64,000 nt of DNA from Amyelois transitella (GCF_032362555.1 NC_083527.1:3038001-3102000); one strand, 5' to 3'; positions 1-12,617 are shown, counted from the first letter of the stretch. The notes: generated from the sequence alone by a model not told the origin. A program made the numbers and translations.

Positions 1-172
1 TTCCGAATGGCACTTAAAATTTTATGACACATAATAATGTCGCCATATTTGTTACAGAACATAATTTACATGTTTAAAAAGCAAGTGACAAAGAAATTCT
101 TAAGATATTTTGAAAATGTGCAATCTACTTATTCTTAAAATACATTATAAATATTAACAAACTTTGGTTGGT

Positions 173-425
173 ATGATTACATACATACACATTATCCGTC
201 TATATCCCTTGCGGGGAGACAGAGCAAACAATCTTGAAAAGATTGGAAGGCCCCTATGGCTTTGTAATGGAACTGCGATTCAAATAGTTACAGGTTAGTA
301 TGCTAGCCCATCGCCTACAAGAAGAATCCCACGTTTATAAGCTTATCCTTTTATCGCCTTTTACGACATCAATGGGAAGATATTAAGTGATCGTTTTCTT
401 AAGTGACGGGTACAACACGGCATTT
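173..425 (+). repeat. Diverged copy of the ATGT-tailed SINE
   Basis: It follows the same order of blocks as the intact copies: a CATA run, the 'tatatcccttgcgggg' block, the 'gcccatcgcctac' block, the 'cgccttttacgacatc' block, and a degraded 'cacacggca' terminus. Many substitutions show it is old. Confidence 0.75.
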
Positions 426-612
426 GGTATGATGAGAATGCCCTTATTCAATACAAGCTGATTATTTTATGATAATTTCGGGATAAAAAGTACTTTTTTG
501 TTATTCCAGATTGAATTATAATAGTTCTGTTGATTTTTTTCAATTGCTTTTTTAATAAAATACAAATCTTTTGTCTAGATCTAGTTACTAGATATTAGAT
601 AGTAAATATTAT

Positions 613-850
613 GGATGGTTATTGATTATGCTCTCACGGTGAGTGGAAACATCGTGAGGATACCTGCACATTCAGGTAACTGGATGTGTAACTATGGTTA
701 ATCCAATACGGGTTAGGTGTACAAATGTTGTAAGCTTAGTGTAAAAACCTGACTCGCCCAATTCAGGATCAATGATCAAAGGCATACCCCGGGCTCATCT
801 CCAGAGTGATGAGGATGCAACCGGGACTAAAGCCAGGAGGTAGAAGAATG
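613..850 (+). repeat. Interspersed repeat, 'catcgtgagga' family
   Basis: This copy contains in order a 'catcgtgagga' block, a 'cctgcacattcagg' block, an 'aatacgggttagg' block, a 'taaaaacctgactc' block and a 'gcaaccgggactaaagcc' block. The same order recurs at 43,455-43,670, and diverged or inverted pieces lie at 31,800-32,090, 41,090-41,165 and 52,530-52,665. The class (SINE, MITE or Helitron fragment) is not clear from these copies. Repeats like this are common in lepidopteran genomes. Confidence 0.65.
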
Positions 851-899
851 GATTTCGCTCTTATCATTCTATATTTTCGATGGCATATTCCTAATTCAT

Positions 900-1205
900 A
901 GATACATACATACACACATACACAGTCACGTCTATGACTCTTGCGGGATAGACAGAGCCAACCTGAAAAGACTGAAAGGCCACTTTCAGCTGGCTCTGGT
1001 ATGATGATATTACTTATTCATACATACACACATATACAGTCACGTCTAAGGCCACGTGCACGTACGACTTGGTGATGGAATTGAGTTTCAAATAGTGACA
1101 GATTGCTAGTCCATCTTAACAACTCCCTTTCCCTTAGTCGTCTTTTAAGACATACTTGGCAAAGATATGGAGTGATTATATTCTAAAGTGCCGGATATAA
1201 ATTAA
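900..1205 (+). repeat. Two diverged, partly overlapping SINE copies
   Basis: Two successive starts of the ATGT-tailed SINE (CATA run followed by 'cagtcacgtct') lie at about 900 and 1,020. The second continues to the 'gtgccgga' end near 1,190. The arrangement suggests one copy inserted into, or recombined with, another. Confidence 0.6.
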
Positions 1206-1239
1206 TAATAGATAATTAATCAGTTATAAAGCTATTCAT

Positions 1240-1316
1240 AGTAACCGAAGATCGAACCCGGGACCTTATGACTCAGAGACAAGCTCATTACTGCACCACC
1301 ATAGAAGGCGGCCGCC
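1240..1316 (-). repeat. tRNA-derived SINE head
   Basis: The minus strand shows an A-box-like segment (tggtgcagtaatgag) and a B-box-like segment (gggttcgatctt) at tRNA spacing. It cannot fold as a proper tRNA acceptor stem, so it is read as the head of a tRNA-derived SINE. Similar heads lie at 25,880-25,952 (-) and 38,569-38,635 (+). Confidence 0.5.
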
Positions 1317-1552
1317 AGTTCTCTGCCACTTGTGAAAATTAACACGTAGCGTTAGATTCAGCTAATTCCTCTTCCATAATAGAATAGACAGATTGGAGCC
1401 TTTTACCAATTAGCGGAAATCCTACATTTTTTAATGTTTTATAGGTTTATTGTTTGTTTTGTGCGGGTTTTGTGAACATAGGGCAGCTCACACTAAAAGC
1501 TTAGCACAAGCTTGACTTTACATACCATTATTTGGTCTATTCAGTATATTTT

Positions 1553-1820
1553 ACATACATACATACATACATATGATCACGTCTATATCCCTTGCGGGGT
1601 AGACAGAGCCAACAGTCTTGAAAAGACTGAATGGCCACGTTCAGCTATTTGGCTTAATGATAGAACCGAGATTCAAATAGTGACAGGTTGCTAGCCCATC
1701 GCCTAAAAGAGGAATCCTAAGTTTATAAGCCTATCCCTTAGTCGCCTTTTACGACATCCATGGGAAAGAGATGGAGTGGTCCTATTCTTTTTTGTAATAG
1801 TGCCGGGAACCACACGGCAC
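1553..1820 (-). mobile_element. ATGT-tailed SINE, intact copy with TSD
   Basis: This is a near-consensus copy. Read on the minus strand it starts gtgccgtgtggttcc and ends in (ATGT)n. It is flanked by a perfect 12 bp direct repeat, tcagtatatttt, at 1,541-1,552 and 1,821-1,832. Such duplications are the expected mark of target-primed retroposition. No coding capacity is present. Confidence 0.85.
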
Positions 1821-2517
1821 TCAGTATATTTTCTGTAACATATTATGTATATTATTTTTGGATTCGAACCTTTTAAAACAAGTGAATACACACATGTTTT
1901 TAATAAAATGCGTTCATGTCAATTTAATTAGTAGAGCACAAAATAAATAAGTAGAATAGTTATTTTTTTTTATTTATGCAAATTTTTTTGTTGATTGTTA
2001 CCTTAAATATAAATTTTCTCTTTCCCGATGGACTATCCAATGAAATGCTAAGAAACCTAGCTTTTCATCAATTCCTTGCGTTTATGGTCTGTTGTTACAT
2101 AGCGGAGCTGAGCTTAGCTCGCGGTGTATCACATACCTCTCATAAAAATATGTCAAGCGCCCAATGACCACATTTTTTGTCATCGCAACTAAAATACGAT
2201 GACCTCTAGATGATGCTTCAAATGTAGCTCTTGAAAGGGCAATGGAAGAATGTATAGTTAATGTTGCTGTGTTTTAAACTGGCCGTGTTCATTTGGCAAA
2301 TGATTGGTAATTCGGGGCATTGCAGCCATAGAAATTTGAATGTTTTTGTCTGCGATTCCGCAAGTTCATTTGTCGTTTAATAAATCCCACGGAAATAGTG
2401 ATCTTGTGATTCTTTGTATTCCATACAACGAGTATGCGAATTCAAGAAGATTTGGACGAAGGTATCTAATTTAGATTCATTGCAAATCTTCTGAAATAAC
2501 TATCTACTTATAACCAA

Positions 2518-2608
2518 ATAGCTAAACGTGGCCATTCAGTCTTTTCAATACTGTTGGCTCTGTCTACCCCGCAAGGGATATAGACGTGACCATATGTATG
2601 TATGTCTT
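2518..2608 (-). repeat. 5'-truncated SINE fragment
   Basis: It contains only the 3' third of the ATGT-tailed SINE: the 'aatagctaaacgtggcc' block, the 'ctaccccgcaaggg' block and an ATGT tail. Confidence 0.8.
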
Positions 2609-3638
2609 CTTAATATGTGTGCAAACAAATCGTACATATTGAGGAGAAATAAATTCAAAACAAAAATCAAAAAAATTTAGAATTAGATTTAACTAAACTC
2701 AACGGAACTTATTAAAAGCAATCAATTGAGTCGTTTCAATCTATAAAAGTATTAGACATAACGTGGTCGCATGCAAAAAGACGCCTGTATTATTCTGTTT
2801 TTAAATTCAAAATGTTGCCAGGTGGTCTATTTTTTCATAAAAAAAAACAGTGCCTATATTATTCTGTTTTTAAAATCAAAATGTTGCCAGCCCTGCGTAT
2901 TAGGTCGATGTAGCGTGGCGCGTGTTCCATGGTCCCTGCAGACACCCGGCCGCCTACGCGTTACCACGATACAACTCACCGTATAGTTTCACAACTATTG
3001 GACCTACTATTAGTTCTCGAATTGTAAAGATGGAATAGATTTTTTCAAAATAGTATACAAAGTTTTGAAACATAAGTAGAATTATATCTTCTACCGCTTC
3101 CAAAGCGCAAGTGTAGCAGAATTGTAAATCGAGTGATTTTGCGATTGAGTTAATACGTCTTTATTTTATAAAAATGAGTAACAGGAAACTGCAAAATTAA
3201 GAATAAAAGTTTCATTAAATACTTTTTACTCTCGAAAAAAACTCATTTTCTCTCGGCGATAAGACAAATGGTACTCGCATCCGTCTCTTAATAGAACATC
3301 GGTCGAATAACAATAATATATGGTCAGTTCGTTTATACAGTGCCATTGTATTTTTTTTACACTGCGATAGATAAAGAATCGTTCGTCTAGTAGCTTTCCA
3401 TTAATTTAGTAGTCATGTACTTATTATACGGATAAATCATATAACACATACTTACTTAGATTTGAGAAAGTCCTCTTAGAAAATACGTCGTGAAAAAACC
3501 TGCACATTCAGGCAACTGAAATTTAAAATGTAATTTCCTTTTTTCACATTTCTGTGGGAATCGCGGGAAATCTTCTCTAAGTAGTTCAATCGCTAAAAAT
3601 ATAGTCAAGTCGAGACAATATGGCTCACATTGTTAGAA

Positions 3639-3840
3639 TAGAATAGAATAGAATAGAATAGATTTATTTTCAAAATTGGATACAAGGTATCACTTATTGA
3701 CGTCACATAACTTAAATCTAATTACAACTACTACCGCTTCCAAAGCGCATGTGTAGAAGAAGCAGCGGAACAAACTACACTGCAGCATTTTCATAGGACG
3801 TCAATTTACAAATATAGATCTCTTAAATCTAAATCGTGGA
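3639..3840 (-). repeat. LINE 3' end with pentanucleotide tail
   Basis: A run of (aatag)n is followed by 'atttattttcaaaatt' and 'ctaccgcttccaaagcgc'. A second copy of the latter motif lies at 3,098-3,115 after similar sequence from 3,040. The shared tail and body suggest 3' ends of one non-LTR retrotransposon family, oriented minus. No RT coding sequence is attached. Confidence 0.45.
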
Positions 3841-4284
3841 CGAATTCACATTGTCTACATTAAAAAACATGTATGAATGTAGAACTGATTATTACTGTTA
3901 AAACTTAGGATCATCAGGAGGTGTACCATGTAGTTAGGAGCTAAGCTTTCAAGTCTTCATGCTATTGTGGTATTATACAGGTGAATTTTTGGTCGTCATA
4001 ACGAACATAGAACTTATTTGGTTTAATGGGTACCTACTAAGGTTAATCAAAATTTAAAAATTTTCTTAACGCATAAAAACTCACCTGTACACGTCCAAAA
4101 ATGGTGCGCTAGAAAGTTAGCTTTTTAGGTCAAGTTAAAAATGTTTTTTAATACAGTTTCCTCCAATATTTTTTTATCGGAAAGAAGAAATAGAAAGGTC
4201 ATTGTCAAATTGTTCAATTATGAAAAACGTAAGTAGGTAAGTAATTACTCGTACTACACACATAGTATTTTTGAATTTGAATCA

Positions 4285-4415
4285 ATCACACTATTTGAAT
4301 CTCAATTCTATGATTATGCCAAACAGCGTAAAGTGGCTTTTCCGTTTTCTCAAGACTATTGTCTCTGTCTTCCCCCCGCAAGGGATAAAGATATTATTAT
4401 ATGTATGTATGTACA
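4285..4415 (-). repeat. Diverged SINE 3' fragment
   Basis: The 'atttgaatctcaattcta' block, a 'ttctcaagactattg' block and a 'ccgcaaggga' block lead into ATGT repeats, matching the 3' half of the ATGT-tailed SINE. Confidence 0.7.
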
Positions 4416-4595
4416 CACATAGTTATAGTGCGCATAAAAGTTAATTCATACAGATTTGTTATCGTTTTTAATAGAAAGAAATATAGGTATACATACATAC
4501 CTTTTGACATGCTCAATTATGTAATTTGTACGTGGATTTCCATATTAATACTATATTTGATAAGTACCTACTAACGTATACCCAAGTTCAAACTG

Positions 4596-4771
4596 GACGT
4601 CCTGGTAAAATCAGGTCAAGAGTACCCGAAACCGCCGAGCTTGCATGAAGAGAGTTATGAATGTGGTTGAAGCATGTAGAAGTATGCAGAGATCGTGGCA
4701 AGTGGAAAGAGGTAGTCTCTGCCTACCCCTCCGGGAAAGAGGCGTGATTTTATGTATGTACCTATGTATGT
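4596..4771 (+). mobile_element. 5'-truncated APE-type LINE copy with TSD
   Basis: These 176 bp match the extreme 3' end (C-terminal coding and tail) of the LINE at 13,605-16,105. The copy is bounded by a perfect 12 bp target-site duplication, aagttcaaactg, at 4,584-4,595 and 4,772-4,783. It ends in ATGT repeats. Confidence 0.85.
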
Positions 4772-5385
4772 AAGTTCAAACTGTGATTGTCAACTGTAGG
4801 TCCCTCATAATTGCGTCAGCAGTTACGTATGTACCTACCGTTTCATGCGTCCAATAACTCATACTTGTTTATACATATAGAAAGTTGCTCCCAAATCATA
4901 CTCCACTTCAGTATTACCCAATACTTGCGATACATACAGACAGACATATGACATTGAAAAGTGTACTCTATTCCTGAAGACGTTAAGTATTTTTTCTCTG
5001 TTGGCAGGTTAAAGATGGAGTTGCGTTTTTTAGGATTTAATTTGAATATAATATGTGACAATCAGGATAAATAATTTGCCATAATGTTGTCACCGTTAAA
5101 TGGTAATTATCGCACATATTCAATTTTAATTTCGCAATGTGTTTTTTTCATTCTCGTTATAAAAATACGCTTGATTAAATTCATCTGTCCATAGATCTTA
5201 AGAATCAAGAAAGATGAAGAATTTTATATGTGTGTACTTATATTTTAGTACATCTAACAGTAGGTACTTAGTCTATTGACACCATTAAAGTTACAATAAT
5301 AAAACATTAATATAAAAGCAAAAAGCTGTCATTGAAAAATTCTGTCAAAGAAAAATTCATAAACTTGGAATTCTTGTTTTGTTTG

Positions 5386-5500
5386 TTTGTTTGTAACATC
5401 TTTATTGTACTCATACGAAAGAACACAAAAATACAGTTTATTTGTAAGACAAAATATACAAAGGCGGACTTATCCCACTTAGGAAGTCTTCCAGTCAACC
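5386..5500 (-). repeat. LINE 3' UTR fragment
   Basis: A (gttt)n run, 'tctttattgta', and 'caaaggcggactta' resemble the 3' end of the two-ORF LINE at 17,838-22,440, which also carries 'aggcggacttaatgc'. A further related tail lies at 17,050-17,145. Confidence 0.4.
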
Positions 5501-7181
5501 ATTTTTAAGTCCGGTTCTCACCAAAGCATAGAGGAGACGAGTTGAGATCTGTTTTGAATAACCGATTAGATGTCGTTATTTCCACATCTCCTCTCCGCTC
5601 CGCTTTGGAAACCGGGACTTAGGCAATGGCTCAGCAACCTGTCGCTTACTCCGAATCTCAATTCCATTAAAGGCCGTCCAGCTAACAGCTATTATGTCTT
5701 GGGTTGGAACTATTGGCTCTGTATACTCTATTAGAGAAAAAGATGTGATATGATCATGCGTGCCTGTAAGTATTTATTTACACCGATGGAGAAATAGTAT
5801 GCCACCAAACTTGAAATTTGCTTTTATCGAGTCATAGTGTTTTATGCAAGGTAAGTAAATTGATATGCGGTTGAATGTTCTATTTGTATATATCTTGTCA
5901 TTTTGATCCCGGTGCATGGAAACGATCATTCTTTCCGTATAGCTGTATCATTCAGTTCTACTAGTAGGTTTAAGCGGAGAAATAAACCCGTATTTCTTTA
6001 CCTAGAATTACGTTAGTACTATTAATAATCATGTTGTACTATTTAGTGAGGTTCTATATGGATTAAAGACGAAATGTAGAAACATGTCTGCTGAACACTT
6101 GACTACAGTCACAGATTAAAAATGCCACAATGGGCGGCCGCGACAGAATCAATCACGCGATTCCGAGAACATAACGGAACTGCACAGATTAAAAATATTA
6201 CAGAAAAATGTTATATATGACGGCTCTAACGATTCCGTTGAAATTTTAAAAAGAGGGTGGGTGGTAAATAATCTATCTGGCTGGATCCCATGGCCGCGAA
6301 AATTAGGATTTCCTATATTTTAAACCAATATCATTTTGATAAATATACAAAAAGTGACTTTTTTTAAATCGCAATTCCTTTCAGGAAGGCATCGAATATT
6401 AATATCTCACTGATAAGAATCTACGCAGTTTTGGACTGCGAATAACATAATTATTTCCAGATAAGATAATAGTCTATTATTTCAATTGTATATGAAAACA
6501 AGTCAGAAGTCATAACCAAATTTTCGAAAATAATTATAAATGTTGAATGATAAATTGGATATTATTGTCTCATGTAAACAGTTAAACACCAAATTGGTGT
6601 CATTATGAAGATCGTGTTGTCCCCTCTGCGGCGCCATTTCTGTACTAACCTTATTTGGACAAAATCGCAGCGGCTTTCTTAATTTTACTTTTATTTTTTT
6701 GCGAAGTTAAAAATTTCATAATTAAGTAACTTTTTGCCGCCAAATGCGCAGGTCATATCCAGACCGGTTGACCTCAGCATGAATGAGATTTAATTCATTT
6801 ATATTTTTTCTATAATAAAGCAACTTACGAGAAATTAAAATACGTACAATCACGTGTCACATAACTCACGTAGGAATTCCATGACAAATGTATTTCATGC
6901 AAAATTTCACAAAAATCATAACAGCAGTTTAGACGAAAAACATACTCACACGCTCGCGTTTACATATAAGTACTAGTATGTAGCATGGCTCGAAAGAATA
7001 GATTTATCAATGCTAAAATGAGGATAAGTAGTAAGTTTATCAAAATTATGCTATTGCTTTGTATTAAAAAACAAAAACTGTGCGTAATAAATTATTTCAT
7101 AAAAATTGTAAAATTAAATGTAAAAACAACGAAAGGAGTCAAAATAATAAAATAAAAATGTAGAAAAATTTCAAAAGAGTT

Positions 7182-7253
7182 CTCTCCGGCGGGGAATCGA
7201 ACCCCGGTCTCCCGCGTGACAGGCGGGGATACTGACCACTATACTACCGAAGA
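7182..7253 (-). tRNA. tRNA-Asp (GTC)
   Basis: The minus strand gives a complete 72 nt cloverleaf. The 7 bp acceptor stem pairs tcttcgg with ccggaga, with one G-T pair. The anticodon loop is cctgtcacg with anticodon GTC, the T loop is ggttcgattcc, and the discriminator base is G, usual for Asp. A TTTT run follows as a Pol III terminator. There is no intron. The sequence is identical to the copy at 12,755-12,826. It decodes GAC/GAU in cytosolic translation. Confidence 0.95.
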
Positions 7254-8726
7254 CTTGTTAGTCTTTGTTGAAATTACGGTAATGATGCGTATTGTATCTA
7301 GACATGACGTCAACACTGTTATTATTACAAAATTGAATAGAAATAAAATAATTCATTTGTAGATAGTATATCGCATGCCGCCAATACGCCGAATTGATTT
7401 TGAGATACTTATTATTGCATGTCTACCTTTTATTCATTTATTTTTATTACTTTATACTTATTTCTTTTTTTATTTGCGTCATTTTCTCTATCACTGTAAA
7501 TTTTGTCTCACTAGTCAAAAGGTCATAGTATACCCAAAAGTACATATAGGTATATTATTTTATTTTATAACTTTTTTATTCAGTTTTTTAATCATAAATT
7601 TAATTTATAAATATACTTCAATCAAACACCTTAAAATGGAAAAAGAAGCATGTAAATAAAATACATACACTATGTAAGTAAATACATTTTAATGATTACA
7701 AAACTAAATTACCCAAATATTCAATAATTCATATTTCCGGATGAAAGACTGGCAGCACGGCACCCCGCCATCTTGCCTTGAGCTATAAACCTATCGACAT
7801 GCGTTCTTTTTTCAAAATCAATGCACGTCACAATGCGTTCTTATTTTTATATTTTATTTTTCTATTCATTTGTTTCTTTGTACTCTATACAAATTGGCCA
7901 GCTCTTTGTTAAATTCCGAATTCTTTACTTTTAGAAAATTAATACATTTTACAGCAATGGATTCCGTGATTGTAGATTTTACATACCACTTCTTAAAAAG
8001 GACGTTTGACTCACGTATTAACGCACAGTCCAATACCACTGGGTGTAGAGATTTGAAATTTAGAATGTAGTTTCCCTATAATATGCGATCTAGGTGTGCA
8101 CTACGTGAGATAAGATTTCCCGAAACCCTCGCGAGAACAAAAATAAACGGTAAGTATTTATTTATTTCATGTAACAATAGTTACTTTCATCATTTTATAT
8201 TTTGTTTTACCATGTAGCATTTAGTCAACCCTTTGTCCATTTTAAAGTGCAATAAGCTGAATACTTAATTTAAATATAAAATTATTTAAAAATTCATTTT
8301 TTTTTCCAATGCCGACGTGGAAAGCTACAAAATTACTTTCTGATAACCATGTTCTAAGTGCGATCCTCATATACCCCGAGGCTTCAGGCTATCAGGACCC
8401 CACGAGGGGAACTCACTAAATTACGGATATTACCGAAAGTGAACGAATTAGCGAATCAATTTCGCGATGTGGGTGTGCCGCCATTTTGGAAAACTAGGAA
8501 AATTGCCGCCCAATGAGTTTAAATATAGAATAGAAGATATTGAATTGACAGAGGTTGAAATATTTATATTTTTTGTAGGACAATTTTTTTAAATAAATTA
8601 TTAGCATATTATTTTTAACATATTTTATGAAAAGGGGTGTTGTAGTGTGTTAGATTCGTCGTATATGTAGGTAATGTTTGTACTTTATATTGTTTATATG
8701 TTCACGCTTTCCTCTAAAACTGCTGC

Positions 8727-8985
8727 ATACATACACAATATATAAAAATGCCTTTATCCCTTGTGGGGTAGACAGAGTCATCAGTTGAAAAAAACCGAAA
8801 GGCCACATTTAGCTGTATGGCTTTATGATGGAATTGAGATTCCAGTAGGTAAAGACAGGTTGCTTAGCCCATCGCCTACAAGAAGAATCCCAAGCTTATT
8901 AGCCTTTCCCTTAGTCGCCTTTTCCTTCTTCCATAAGAAAGATATAGAGGGGTTCTATTCCAAAGTACAGAGAACCACACGGCTA
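8727..8985 (-). repeat. Diverged ATGT-tailed SINE copy
   Basis: All blocks of the intact SINE are present with many changes, including 'tatcccttgtggggtagacag', 'gcccatcgcctacaagaag' and a terminal 'aaccacacggc'. The open frame through it is accidental. Confidence 0.75.
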
Positions 8986-9338
8986 AAACACGATTCGATT
9001 CTACCGGAGCTTTCGATATTCAATTACACATTTTTATGGGAATACTTATATAAATTTATAGTGAATGCTAAATCTTATTAAATGAACATGGACGAACAGT
9101 TACTCTACCGAATTTAACCCCCCTATCTTAAGGCAATTTATTTTATTTTTTCACACCCTATGCCTCTATTATAATATCAAATGAATGCACTACAAAGTAT
9201 AAGTACATAACACTGAACATTGCGTGTAACGAACCGTGTACACCGTAATTGTAAGTGCACTTACAATCGAGTGATCACCAATCGCAATCGACTCCTATAC
9301 CTACTAATTATGATCGAGAGAGGCGGGGCGCGCGTTAC

Positions 9339-9482
9339 TACGAGTTTCAGAACGAAATATGGGTGGAAAATGAGTGGATACTGAGTTTCTTAAATGTCAT
9401 CCTCACGATGTTTTCCCTCACCGTAAGAGGCTCAGTAACCACTCATTTTCCATTAACCACTTATTTCGATCTGAAACTCGTA
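9339..9482. repeat. Inverted-repeat element
   Basis: The arms near 9,339-9,377 and 9,439-9,482 are imperfect inverted repeats. Each contains tacgagtttcag, a 'cgaaata' segment and ggaaaatgagtgg in opposite orientation. The centre carries 'cctcacgatgttttccctcac', the core of the interspersed family seen at 613-850. That core recurs at 9,512-9,545. It looks like a small non-autonomous element or a head-to-head repeat pair. Confidence 0.55.
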
Positions 9483-10443
9483 AGAAAAACTGACTCGAGG
9501 AAAAGAAGTAAATGTCTTCCTCACGATATTTTCCCTCACCGTAATTTTTTTTCCTGAGTTACTTATAGGCAGCATTCATTACGAGATTACAGACTAGAGT
9601 TTCTCCTCAAAGAATGACGATTTGGCCTTAGTAGGAAAATAATTTAATATTATACACCTACAACATATCCATGGCCTTTAAAAATCTGAAACTATGTGTA
9701 TATAAACGGTTTCAGTAGATACATGTTTTTTATCAAAAGCCTATAGATTTGATAATAATCTGTTTAATTAAATAATAAATTAATTGAATGTCCTCGTACA
9801 AGTCTCAGTTTCCGCCCATAAAAAAGTAAAAGTAACAAGTTCTTGATTTATTTCACGTCTCAAATTATCTGTTTATTGCGACATTAGATTTATTTATTGC
9901 AATATTAGATTTATACATAAAATTTTTATCTGATTCTAATTGACCTTAATAATAATTTGATTGCTTATACACTCACTTAATTTTTTGATAATCATTAAGT
10001 AATTATTTACCTACGTGCGTAAATTCAGAATTTTTGATTTGAAAAAAAATCTGCAAAGATACAAAACTTTTAACTACATGATATTTTGCATGGAGAGGAT
10101 TTTTGCAATTCCCACGGGAACGAAAGTTAATGAGATCTTTCTTTTTACGCGGGTGCTAGTGCGGACTTTACTATATAAAGGGAAAACTGACTACTTGATC
10201 TATCAATTTGCAGCCCAAATCGTTATGTTCTAGGCATTTGAAATTTTACATGTTTTTTCCTTATGTGTTTAGTTTGTTAGGCGTTATGTGATGAGATGTT
10301 TCGTTTATTAAAATTGTAAACTATCTTAGTTAAACAACAAACATTAATAGCATCTTTCGTGTCACGCGGGCCGTACCGTGTATGAGATAAAAGTCGTGTG
10401 ACTTATAGAAAAACATCGCATTTCTCACTCAAAACTCGCTGAA

Positions 10444-10556
10444 ACAAATGGTACCACCGATGTCCTAAGGGTCGCCTGTCGAAGGTCGGCCTCGGCACCC
10501 CCAGGGCGGACCGCCGCCCTCCGGCAGTCGGCCGCGAGCGCGCGACGCGAACGATC
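10444..10556 (+). promoter_or_regulatory. GC-rich island, candidate TFAP2 promoter or leader exon
   Basis: About 110 bp of GC- and CpG-rich DNA stand out in very AT-rich surroundings. The island ends in 'cgaacgatc' followed by gtaagc, a good splice donor at 10,557. No useful ORF starts in it: the two ATGs meet a stop within a few codons. By position it could be a first non-coding exon and promoter of the downstream TFAP2 gene. This is inference; no TATA or initiator was convincing. Confidence 0.3.
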
Positions 10557-12559
10557 GTAAGCAATTAGCGATCGATCGATTATCAATTCGAATCGAGTCC
10601 GTCGGCAAACGTAGTGTTAAAGAATAGAACATTTATTTCTAATTTTAAAAAGTGTAACGACGAACTTTTTTTAAAAATTAAATATATGTAAACAAAAGTC
10701 AATGCAAATATTAATTAATCGATTTTATGAATTGAATTAAGATACATAACATATGCAAAAGTTCCAAAAAAGTAATTACATACACATCTTTTAATAATCA
10801 TTTATCCTACTTAATTTTTATGTACAAATAGTTTTATAATGTTTCCAAAAAGGAATAATAATATTTAAAAAAAGCGTAGTAAAAACGCCCTATCGATTTT
10901 TTTTAATACTTCTTAATATAAAAATAATAAAACGCTTTTGTTATGACTACTTTGGCACAATTTGATAAACTGGAATTCAATGCACCAAAACATTTTATTG
11001 CTCACAACGTATATTTTAGTTTTTTTTATGACATAGACTAAAATAAAAAAGACCAGAAAATAGACTTCTATCGTATCGCTAGTATATTTATTTGTCTATT
11101 GTTAAACTAGATAGCTGCAGCTGTTTTATTTTAATGTTTGCTAAAGATAGCATGTTAAGTAAAAAAAGCCTAACAAAGCCAAAACTGATGTGGTTTTTTT
11201 AAAGTTACTTTGTACTTTAGTCATCATCTACTAATGAGACTACGTTCTTATCTACTTTTCCTAAATTCATAAGGTCAAGTGCCTCTTTATAGAATATTTT
11301 GCTATAATTAAGTCCAATAAAGTTAAAATAACTTCACTAGGGCTTAAATTGCTTTCTCAAAAATATTTCTCGCTATCATTTTTAAATTATGCTACCAATA
11401 TTATTCGACAGTAACGAGATATTTTTAATTATTCAATCTAAATAACGGTTTTTAGATCACACATAATGGTTTATAATCGAGATATCATAGCATTCGCGTT
11501 CGCAATAAAACAACTAAGTTACAAAAATCACTTATTATAATAACGAAACAGTTATGTGATAATTTGTTAACTACTAGTTTTAATTTTTAGCTTTCAATAG
11601 CGTGTTGAATTGATTTTATCGACATTTCGGTCTTGATCAATCGTTCCTCCGATTTTTGGCTAATTGGCTTAATAAAGACATGTGTATTTTTGAATTGAAT
11701 GTATTTTGTAGATTAAAAATTCATTTTTTAATCTACAATGATGTAGGATTGGTGAAAAAATGTTGAACTATATTTTCATAAGAATACTTTCAGCTTTAAC
11801 TCTTACCAGCCTTAAAAATGTGAAAAATAATAATAATTTACATACTTTACTACAACTTGTAATTTTATTTTTGGATTAATACTTTAAGCTATTCTTTGGC
11901 TTAGATATATGATTTATACTTCAGCACTTTTTTTTTCTTCCCAAACCATTGTTTTCAACAATGGTTAATGAAAATTCAATAAGAAACCGATTACATTTTT
12001 ATAATTGCTTTAGAATATGCGGTTATTATCAAATTATCAATAAATTCTTCCCGTTATAAATACAAAAGATAAAGATAACACCTTTTTATTATTAGTTTTG
12101 ACAACACGTGCTGAAATATGACCTCTTTTACGAAATAAGCCTCCCACAAAAACAGTAGTCAGCAACAGCAAATCATTAAAAAGTAATCATCTCGGACGAT
12201 GCTCGCTTCGCCCGCCTTTTAAGGGATCGATAATTATCGATATTCGTTATCGAACAGCGATTTACATATTGTTTTTGTAACTTTCACCTCACTAAACTTA
12301 ACTCGATTAATGTTGATTAAATATTTTACACATTGATAGGACTATGCATTCTACCGTTATGCTTCGATAAATAGATAAAAATTTCAATTAAAAAGTAAGA
12401 TCTTAACGAATTTCAGGAAAGATTTTTTAAATAAATAAATATAAGCAAGTAATCTACTTATGAAACGCTTGAATATTTTAATATATTTCTAAAAACATAA
12501 TGTCGTAATCAAATAGAATAACGAAGTGCAATGTGCAAATAAGTGATTTTTATTGTGAA

Positions 12560-12617
12560 GTGATATAAAATCGAGGCCCTGGCGTACGTGGATTTGTCAA
12601 GCGTGATTGAGGTGCAG
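12560..12617 (+). other. Candidate non-coding leader exon
   Basis: A stretch ending 'attgaggtgcag' is followed by gtaaat, a plausible donor at 12,618. The upstream 'tgcgcaaataag'-like AT-rich sequence has in-frame stops and no ATG in the open frame. It may be an alternative 5' leader exon of TFAP2. Support is weak and rests on local composition and the donor only. Confidence 0.2.

Larger units (their letters stand above)
1..7181. other. Repeat-rich gene-free stretch
   Basis: No host protein gene could be supported. ORFs here are short, AT-rich and unlike known proteins. The stretch holds SINE copies (listed separately), a fragment of the (ATGT)-tailed LINE, LINE 3' ends near 3,040-3,125, 3,640-3,840 and 5,385-5,500, and a GC-rich patch at 2,880-2,985. 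About 5,760-7,180 shows nothing recognisable apart from AT-rich sequence. It may be intergenic or intronic DNA upstream of TFAP2; the sequence alone does not decide. Confidence 0.6.

Noticed and set aside
7375-7659. 94-residue open frame with long hydrophobic runs
   Set aside because: The composition follows from T-rich DNA, there is no recognisable domain or splice context, and no start context stands out.
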